Source of the DNA: an uncultured Duganella sp.
GTDB lineage: Bacteria > Pseudomonadota > Gammaproteobacteria > Burkholderiales > Burkholderiaceae
Assembly (NCBI GenBank): GCA_946482335.1
Contig: CAMLRG010000152.1
Span: forward strand, 1-12,997
DNA: 12,997 bases
Direction of reading: 5' to 3'
Part shown: in pieces, positions 8,534 through 12,997 of the stretch
Position numbering within the stretch: the first letter of the stretch is position 1
Layout of the letters: each line of letters opens with the position of its first letter
The notes under the pieces: model-generated
Told to the model about the DNA's origin: nothing
What the model saw: the letters and a program-made list of their open reading frames with translations, nothing else
The model's database searches: none
Made by a program: the position numbers and the translations under genes

Positions 8534-8567
8534 TCCTCACCCCTTGTTGTTGTTCGCATCATCAGTC

Positions 8568-8581
8568 TGGCAACGTTGCCA
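8568..8581. promoter_or_regulatory. LacI-family-like operator before the TonB receptor
   Basis: TGGCAACGTTGCCA is a perfect 14-bp palindrome with a central CG, the classic LacI/GalR-family operator form. It lies 35-48 nt upstream of the TonB receptor ATG (8533), a position suited to repression. No LacI gene is present in the window. Confidence 0.6.
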
Positions 8582-8622
8582 AGCGGGCCACATCTTTGCC
8601 TAAGAATACCAATCCGTCAACA

Positions 8623-8671
8623 TCAGGAATTCCTTACGATACAAGGCTTCCTTCCTTACACGCAAATCAGG
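8623..8671. promoter_or_regulatory. Dyad plus phased half-sites between TonB receptor and carbonic anhydrase
   Basis: The full site is TCAGG-AATT-CCTTA (8623-8636), with perfect inner palindrome AGGAATTCCT. A second CCTTA arm (8654-8658) lies 22 bp after the first CCTTA, and another TCAGG arm (8667-8671) lies 44 bp after the first TCAGG, so all fall on a 22-bp register. I could not find a convincing -10 box at the right distance in either direction, so which of the two divergent genes it controls is unresolved. Confidence 0.45.
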
Positions 8672-8715
8672 ATGGGCCGATGTTGCGCCGGCCGCATACT
8701 TGCCAAGATGCGCGC

Positions 8716-8729
8716 TTGCAACGTTGAAA
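8716..8729. promoter_or_regulatory. Second, weaker LacI-like site at the carbonic anhydrase start
   Basis: TTGCAACGTTGAAA matches the perfect operator at 8568-8581 in 11 of 14 positions and keeps the CAACGTTG palindromic core. Its centre is 148 bp from that operator, about 14 helical turns. It overlaps the Shine-Dalgarno (AAGGA, 8728-8732) of the carbonic anhydrase gene. Confidence 0.35.
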
Positions 8730-8738
8730 GGATGAACC

Positions 8739-9485
8739 ATGAAAACACGCATCTCCCTCACCCTCGGCGCCTTCCTGCTGGCCGGCACCGCATTCGCCGC
8801 CGATACGCCGGCCCACTGGAGCTATGAAGGCGCCCACGGTCCCAAGCACTGGGGCAGCATGCAGGCCGACTACAGCACCTGCAAACTGGGCCACCAGCAA
8901 TCGCCGATCGATATCCGCACCACCAAAAAAGAGAAACTGCCGGCGCTGGAATTCGCCTACCAGCCATCGCCGCTGAAAATCGTCGACAATGGCCACACCA
9001 TCCAGGTCAACTATGCCCCGGGCAGCAGCGTGACCATCGGCGGCGTGCGCTACGACCTGCTGCAATTCCACTTCCACAAGCCAAGCGAAGAGCGCATCAA
9101 CGGCCGCAGCTACCCGATGGTGGCGCACCTGGTGCACAAGAACGCCGAGGGCAAGCTGGGCGTGGTCGCCGTGCTGTTCAAGCAAGGCGCCGAAAACCCA
9201 CTGGTCAAGACGCTGTGGGATGCACTGCCAACCGAAAAGGGCCAGCAGCAGGAACCGGCCGGCGTCAGCATCGATATCGCATCGCTGCTGCCGCAGGTCC
9301 AGGGCTACTACAACTTCCAGGGTTCACTGACTACCCCGCCATGCAGCGAGGAAGTGAACTGGTTCGTGCTGAAGCAGCCGGTTGAAATGTCGGCCGCCCA
9401 GCTGAAGCGCTTTGCGGCCCTGTACAAACATAACGCCCGCCCGGTCCAGCCGCTGAACGGCCGTACCGTGCTGGAGAGCCAGTAA
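8739..9485 (+). CDS. cah: alpha-carbonic anhydrase, periplasmic
   Basis: Zinc enzyme interconverting CO2 and bicarbonate in the periplasm; 248 aa with a Sec signal peptide (1-20, ending GTAFA). Alpha-class hallmarks in order: HWSYEG (26-31), QSPIDI (54-59), DNGH with H86 as the proton-shuttle position, LLQFHFHKPSE with zinc ligands H111 and H113, AHLVH with the third ligand H130, SLTTPPCSE with the active-site Thr T198, and NARPVQPLNGR near the C-terminus. C48 and C202 are placed to form the usual disulfide. The residue two before the third zinc histidine is Val (V128) where human CA II has Glu117; I believe other bacterial homologues share this. Start ATG 8739 has AAGGA 6 nt upstream. The TAA at 9483-9485 abuts the stop of the convergent Cache gene. 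It is divergent from the TonB receptor. Confidence 0.96.
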   Translation: MKTRISLTLGAFLLAGTAFAADTPAHWSYEGAHGPKHWGSMQADYSTCKLGHQQSPIDIRTTKKEKLPALEFAYQPSPLKIVDNGHTIQVNYAPGSSVTIGGVRYDLLQFHFHKPSEERINGRSYPMVAHLVHKNAEGKLGVVAVLFKQGAENPLVKTLWDALPTEKGQQQEPAGVSIDIASLLPQVQGYYNFQGSLTTPPCSEEVNWFVLKQPVEMSAAQLKRFAALYKHNARPVQPLNGRTVLESQ

Positions 9486-9932
9486 TCAGCGTTTGTAGAC
9501 GCCGGCGCACACCACATTCTCGCCCGAGCGCTCGCAGTACATGCGCTTGGGCAGGATGTTCTTGCTGATCGGGTCGAGGAAGCTGTAATCCTGCCAGAAG
9601 CTGGGCTTCTGTTTGGCCAGCTCGATCCGTTCGCGGATGAAGGACTTGCCGTCCGCGTCGCGCAAGGCGATCAAATCCTTGCCCACCATTTTCGGGTTCT
9701 GGCCATGCGCCAGTACCTTGCCGTTCATGTCGTACACCACGGGGTACAGGTCGCCCCGCACCCAGGCCTGATCCTTGGCCGTGATGGCGTCGAATACCTT
9801 GGCACCCTCCTTGCCGATCGCCGCCACGGCCTTCGCCACCAATTGCTCCGCATCGCGCGGCGTGGCGTATTCTTCGGCCGCCTGCGTCGCCAGCGGCAGC
9901 AGCAGCGCCGCCATATAAACTGCCTTGTTCAT
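9486..9932 (-). CDS. secreted single-Cache-domain protein
   Basis: Small 148-aa exported protein consisting of a signal peptide (about 1-18, [18 protein letters not shown]) and one sCache-like sensor fold. The core [14 protein letters not shown] (64-77), followed by [16 protein letters not shown] and [16 protein letters not shown], is the usual Cache pattern for binding small ligands such as organic acids. C133 and C142 near the end ([17 protein letters not shown]) probably pair. It has no membrane helix or output domain, so it is expected to be a soluble periplasmic protein; whether it presents ligand to a receptor is not known. The start is set by AGGAGG 7 nt upstream of ATG 9932; a longer frame from 9995 lacks such a site and would bury the signal peptide. 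It is divergent from the chemoreceptor gene, with a 167-bp shared regulatory region, and convergent with the carbonic anhydrase with zero spacing. Confidence 0.9.
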   Translation of the reverse strand: MNKAVYMAALLLPLATQAAEEYATPRDAEQLVAKAVAAIGKEGAKVFDAITAKDQAWVRGDLYPVVYDMNGKVLAHGQNPKMVGKDLIALRDADGKSFIRERIELAKQKPSFWQDYSFLDPISKNILPKRMYCERSGENVVCAGVYKR

Positions 9933-9939
9933 TTCATCT

Positions 9940-9945
9940 CCTCCT
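9940..9945 (-). promoter_or_regulatory. Ribosome-binding site that sets the Cache protein start
   Basis: The - strand reads AGGAGG, 7 nt before ATG 9932, within a GAGGAGGAG run. It fixes the start at the signal peptide rather than at 9995. Confidence 0.75.
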
Positions 9946-9961
9946 CGATCCGGGTGATTTA

Positions 9962-10005
9962 AAGATAGCAAGAAGCCGAGCCGCACATGCATCAAGCATT
10001 CCTGA
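9962..10005 (-). promoter_or_regulatory. Predicted promoter of the Cache protein gene
   Basis: The dyad-like site TCAAG-CATT-CCTGA (9992-10005) reads TCAGG-AATG-CTTGA on the - strand. Downstream on that strand is an extended -10-like TGCTATCTT (TATCTT at 9962-9967), placing the site centre near -43. This is one of two such sites in this divergent region. Confidence 0.4.
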
Positions 10006-10013
10006 TTCTTCAG

Positions 10014-10056
10014 TCAGGACTTCCCTACATACAAAGGCCGGACAGCAATATAGAAT
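10014..10056 (+). promoter_or_regulatory. Predicted promoter of the chemoreceptor gene
   Basis: The dyad TCAGG-ACTT-CCCTA (10014-10027) is followed by TATAGAAT (10049-10056), containing TATAGA (4 of 6) and TAGAAT (5 of 6) as alternative -10 boxes. Either puts the dyad centre at about -40.5 to -42.5. It is spaced 22 bp, centre to centre, from the site serving the divergent Cache gene. Confidence 0.5.
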
Positions 10057-10099
10057 CTGCAACATTGCCGCCGCCGGCGGCCCGTCCATAGGGAAATGT

Positions 10100-11740
10100 A
10101 TGAAGCCAACGCTCGACATCAAGACCCGCTTTGCCATCCTGCTTGCTTGTTTTGCCCTCGGTTTTTTTGCCTACGGCGCCTGGTCATTGAAGGTGCTGCG
10201 CGAGCTGCGCGTCAACGGGCCGTTGTATGAACACATCATCCAGAGCAAGGACCTGGTGGCCGATATCCTACCGCCGCCGGAATACATCATCGAGTCCTAC
10301 CTCACCGCCTACCAGTTGCTGGAAGCCGGCGACAAGGCGCGCCAGGACCAGCTGCTGCAGCGCATGCAGGCCCTGAAGGCCGACTACGACACGCGCCACC
10401 AGTTCTGGCTCAAGCAGGAACTGGAACCGGCTTTGCGGCAAGCCTTCCTGAAGGAGGCGCACGAACCGGCGCTGGCCTTCTACGCGGAGGCCGAGCGCGA
10501 ACTCATCCCCGCCATCCGCAGCGGCGACAAGGCGGCCGCCGAAGCGGCGATGGGCAAGCTGCACGGGCTATATGCCCGGCACCGCCAGGCTGTCGACAAG
10601 GTGGTGGAAATGGCCAACAAGCGCGTGGCCGACGATGAAAGCGCTGCGCGCCAGCGCATCGAAAGCGCCAGCTGGCAGCTGGTGGCGATCCTCGTGCTGG
10701 CGATGGCGGCAGGCATCGGCGTGGCGCTGCAAATCCTGCGCAAGCTGTTCCAACAGCTTGGCGGCGACCCGGCACAGGCGGCGGCACTGGCAGGCCGCAT
10801 CGCGGGCGGCGACCTGACGGTCGGCATCGAGCTGCGCGCAGGCGACGACAGCAGCCTGCTGCATGCCATGCAGGGCATGCGCGACAACCTGGCGCGCCTG
10901 GTCGCGCAAGCACGCAGCGCCACCGATGCGATTTCCACCGCCTCCGCCCAGATCGCCAGCGGCAACCAGGACCTGGCCGCACGCACTTCCTCGCAAGCCG
11001 GGGCGCTGGAGGAAACCGCCAGCTCGATGCAGGGCTTGACCGAAACCGTGGCCGGCAACGCCGCGCACGCGCAGCAAGCCAACCAGCTGGCCGGCCACGC
11101 AGCCGAAACGGCGCGGCGCGGCAGCGAAGTGGTGGGGCAGGTGGTGCAGAGCATGGGCGCCATCAACGCTTCCTCGCGCCGCATCGCCGACATCATCGGC
11201 GTGATCGATGGCGTGGCGTTCCAGACCAATATCCTGGCCCTGAATGCCGCCGTGGAAGCGGCGCGCGCGGGCGAACATGGGCGCGGCTTTGCCGTGGTCG
11301 CTTCCGAGGTACGCGCGCTGGCCCAGCGCTCGGCCGCCGCGGCGCGGGAAATCAAGGCGCTGATCGACGATTCCGTGCAGCATGCCGATGCGGGCAGCCG
11401 CCTGGCCGACCAGGCCGGCGCCACCATGCAGGACGTGCTGGCCAGCATCGAGCGCGTGACCGGCATCATGGGCGACATCAGTGCCGCCAGCACGCAGCAA
11501 AGCGGCGGCATCGCGCAAGTGCACCGCGCCATCAGCGATATGGATGCGGCGACCCAGCAGAACTCCGCCCTGGTGGAGGAAGCCGCCGCCGCTGCCGCGT
11601 CCATGCATGAACAGGCGGGCCAGCTGGTGGAAGTGGTGAGCGTGTTCCGTGTCGGGCAGGTCCAGCCACAGGCTGCCCTGCACGCCGCTGCCACGCCCCG
11701 CCGCAGTCCCCCGCCACGCCGCCTCAAGCGCGCCGCCTGA
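10100..11740 (+). CDS. methyl-accepting chemotaxis protein
   Basis: Inner-membrane chemoreceptor of 546 aa that should form arrays with CheW and CheA. TM1 is about 11-29. A periplasmic helical-bundle sensor follows (30-190) with the motif [14 protein letters not shown] (55-68), which I associate with a recurring group of proteobacterial receptor domains. TM2 is about 192-213, HAMP about 214-268, then the cytoplasmic coiled coil. The hairpin tip is canonical ([20 protein letters not shown], 371-390, then [21 protein letters not shown]). Methylation-like segments are [11 protein letters not shown] (301-311) and [13 protein letters not shown] (486-498). The tail is short, basic and proline-rich ([12 protein letters not shown]) with no CheR-tethering pentapeptide, so methylation would rely on untethered CheR. 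Start ATG 10100 has AGGGA 5 nt upstream. It converges on cheR with a 15-bp gap. Ligand unknown. Confidence 0.95.
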   Translation: MKPTLDIKTRFAILLACFALGFFAYGAWSLKVLRELRVNGPLYEHIIQSKDLVADILPPPEYIIESYLTAYQLLEAGDKARQDQLLQRMQALKADYDTRHQFWLKQELEPALRQAFLKEAHEPALAFYAEAERELIPAIRSGDKAAAEAAMGKLHGLYARHRQAVDKVVEMANKRVADDESAARQRIESASWQLVAILVLAMAAGIGVALQILRKLFQQLGGDPAQAAALAGRIAGGDLTVGIELRAGDDSSLLHAMQGMRDNLARLVAQARSATDAISTASAQIASGNQDLAARTSSQAGALEETASSMQGLTETVAGNAAHAQQANQLAGHAAETARRGSEVVGQVVQSMGAINASSRRIADIIGVIDGVAFQTNILALNAAVEAARAGEHGRGFAVVASEVRALAQRSAAAAREIKALIDDSVQHADAGSRLADQAGATMQDVLASIERVTGIMGDISAASTQQSGGIAQVHRAISDMDAATQQNSALVEEAAAAAASMHEQAGQLVEVVSVFRVGQVQPQAALHAAATPRRSPPPRRLKRAA

Positions 11741-11755
11741 ACGAATCAAGCGGTT

Positions 11756-12571
11756 TCAGATCTTGCGGTAAATCGCTGGCGCGACCATTTCCACCGCGCT
11801 GGTGATGTCGTTCAAGCTTTCGGCGTGGCCGATCAGGAAATGGCCGCCGGGGCGCAGTTGCGACAGCACGCGGGCCACCACGCGGCGCTTGGTGTCGTTG
11901 TCGAAATAAATCATCACATTGCGCAGGAACACCAGGTCGAACTGGCCCAGCTGCGGCAGCGGCTCGTTGAGGTTGACCTGGGCGAACTGCACGCGCGTGC
12001 GCAGGCTACGGTCGACCAGCAGGGTGCCCTGCTGCTTGCCCATCCCTTTCAGGCAGAAGCGCCGCAAGTACGGCGCCGGGATATTCCGTGCGCGTTCGCT
12101 GGCATAGTGCCCCGCGCGCGCCCTTTGCAGCACTCGCAGGCTGATGTCCGAGCCGAGCACTTCCCACGGCCGATCCGGCTGGCAGTCGGCCAGCACCATG
12201 GCGATGCTGTAAGCCTCTTCGCCGCTGGAACTGGCGGCGCTCCACACGCGCAGCGGATCGCGCGCCGCGGCCGCTTGCGCCGCCAGGAAGTCGAAGTGGC
12301 GCTGCTCGCGGAAAAAATAGGTCTCATTGGTGGTCAGCAGGTCGACGGCGGCCTGCACTTCCGCCGGCGCCGTGCCGCTGATGAGCAGGCGGAAGTAATC
12401 GCCATAGCTGCCCATGCCGCATTCGCGCAGGCGCTTGGACAGACGGCCGCTGACCAGTGCCTTCTTGGCCAGCGTCATGCGGATGCCGGCCGCTTCGTAG
12501 ATGAAGGCCTGGAAGTGGGCGAATTCGCGGTCGCTAAGGGCGGCCGCGCCAGCGCCGGTGCCCCCGCTCAT
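11756..12571 (-). CDS. cheR: CheR-type chemoreceptor glutamate methyltransferase
   Basis: SAM-dependent methyltransferase that methylates receptor glutamates for chemotactic adaptation; 271 aa, normal for CheR. The N-terminal helical domain (about 12-75) carries the basic GRLSKRLRE stretch that contacts receptors. The catalytic domain shows TTNETYFFRE (80-89), the SAM motif WSAASSSGEEAYSIAM (110-125), the acidic residue of GSDIS (140-144), FLRNVMIYFD (215-224) and GGHFLIGHAESL (242-253). The SAM motif reads SAASSSGEE where many family members have SA(G/A)CSTGEE, a mild variation. Its ATG overlaps the cheW TGA (ATGA, 12568-12571) and no strong Shine-Dalgarno is seen, so translation is probably coupled to cheW. 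The gene ends 15 bp from the convergent chemoreceptor gene, its plausible local substrate. No CheR-tethering pentapeptide is present on that receptor. Confidence 0.96.
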   Translation of the reverse strand: MSGGTGAGAAALSDREFAHFQAFIYEAAGIRMTLAKKALVSGRLSKRLRECGMGSYGDYFRLLISGTAPAEVQAAVDLLTTNETYFFREQRHFDFLAAQAAAARDPLRVWSAASSSGEEAYSIAMVLADCQPDRPWEVLGSDISLRVLQRARAGHYASERARNIPAPYLRRFCLKGMGKQQGTLLVDRSLRTRVQFAQVNLNEPLPQLGQFDLVFLRNVMIYFDNDTKRRVVARVLSQLRPGGHFLIGHAESLNDITSAVEMVAPAIYRKI

Positions 12572-12997
12572 GCGGGTTCGGCATCCGCCTGCACGGCGGC
12601 ACTGGCTTCGGCCAACTGGGCGATTTCATCCATCGCCAGCACCCGCGCCACATCCAGCAGGATCACGAACTTGCCATTCAGCTTGCCCATGCCGGCAATG
12701 AAATCGGTCGGGATGCGCACCCCGAACGAAGGCGCCGGTTCGATTTCCGCGTCGGGGATTTCCAGCACGGCGCTGACCGAATCGACCAGCACGCCCAGCA
12801 CTTGCTGCTCGCCGTCGAATTCGATCTCGACGATGACGATGCAGGTGCGCTTGGTCACTTCGCTGGCGCGGCGGCCGAAGCGCACCGCCAGGTCCATCAC
12901 CGGCACCACCGCACCGCGCAGGTTGATCACGCCGCGCACGCTGGCCGGCATCATCGGCACTTCGGTCACGCCGCCGAACTCGATGATTTCCTTGATC
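12568..12997 (-). CDS. cheW: CheW-type chemotaxis coupling protein (5' end outside window)
   Basis: Scaffold protein linking chemoreceptors to the CheA kinase. About 142 C-terminal residues are visible, and the frame stays open to the right edge. It starts mid-domain with IKEIIEFGG, then VTEVPMMP, SVRGVINLRGAVVPVMDLAVRFG (the signature CheW region), the VIVEIEFDGEQQVLGVLVDSV strand region and IPTDFIAGMGKLNGKFVILLDVARVL. A GTG at 12969 opens this frame internally but lies inside the conserved domain, so the true start is beyond the window. The C-terminal tail (AEASAAVQADAEPA) is short and acidic. Its stop overlaps the cheR start by four bases, marking a cheW-cheR operon transcribed leftwards. 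No CheA, CheD or CheB is visible, so this is one end of a chemotaxis cluster. Confidence 0.96.
   Translation of the reverse strand, partial: IKEIIEFGGVTEVPMMPASVRGVINLRGAVVPVMDLAVRFGRRASEVTKRTCIVIVEIEFDGEQQVLGVLVDSVSAVLEIPDAEIEPAPSFGVRIPTDFIAGMGKLNGKFVILLDVARVLAMDEIAQLAEASAAVQADAEPA

Noticed and set aside
9933..9995. Upstream extension of the Cache gene to a start at 9995.
   Set aside because: It would put 21 residues ahead of a clear signal peptide and ignore the strong AGGAGG at 9940-9945; it also runs through the promoter elements.
11833..11841. TCAGGAAAT inside cheR as another regulator site.
   Set aside because: Only the left arm is present, with no CCTKA arm, and the bases encode the conserved GGHFLIGHAE segment of CheR.
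12967..12969. GTG as the start of cheW.
   Set aside because: The conserved CheW sequence (KEIIEFGG) continues in frame upstream to the window edge, so the GTG is an internal valine codon.

Overview
This 13 kb window is GC-rich, densely coding chromosomal DNA. It most resembles a betaproteobacterium of the Oxalobacteraceae (Massilia / Duganella / Janthinobacterium type). That assignment rests on protein style (large TPR-PAS sensor kinases, a Xanthomonas/Caulobacter-type TonB receptor, a secreted single-Cache protein, a chemoreceptor whose sensor domain carries a PPPEYI motif) and on codon use; it is inference, not a database result. There is no tRNA, rRNA, CRISPR array, transposon or integrase, and no gene-free stretch over 300 bases.

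Layout. Positions 1-5866 hold two tandem, same-strand (-) paralogous membrane sensor histidine kinases. Each has a signal peptide, a periplasmic TPR region, one membrane helix, two PAS domains and a HisKA domain. The downstream copy runs off the left edge before its ATPase domain. The upstream copy is complete and has no receiver domain. Just upstream of them, also on -, is a TonB-dependent outer-membrane receptor (5957-8533). A 205-bp divergent intergenic region separates it from a periplasmic alpha-carbonic anhydrase (8739-9485, +). The anhydrase ends exactly where a convergent small secreted Cache-domain protein (9486-9932, -) ends. A second divergent region (9933-10099) leads to a methyl-accepting chemotaxis protein (10100-11740, +). 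The right edge is a - strand cheW-cheR pair with an ATGA overlap; cheW is cut by the window edge.

How the parts may work together. The genes suggest an envelope sensing and chemotaxis neighbourhood: uptake (TonB receptor), periplasmic CO2/bicarbonate chemistry, two periplasmic-sensing kinases, a soluble periplasmic Cache protein, a chemoreceptor and adaptation/coupling proteins. The most striking non-coding signal is a 14-bp dyad, roughly T(C/A)RGG-N4-CCYKA (examples TCAGGAATTCCTTA and TAGGGAAATCCCTA). It recurs in all four intergenic regions that could hold promoters. In front of the two kinases it sits at exactly the same distance from a shared CAGGATGACAG block. In front of the chemoreceptor it is centred near -41 of a good -10 box. 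I read this as the binding site of a dimeric activator, perhaps a NarL/FixJ-type response regulator, that ties these genes into one regulon; its gene is not in the window. Separately, a perfect LacI-like operator (TGGCAACGTTGCCA) lies in front of the TonB receptor, with a weaker copy 148 bp away at the carbonic anhydrase start.
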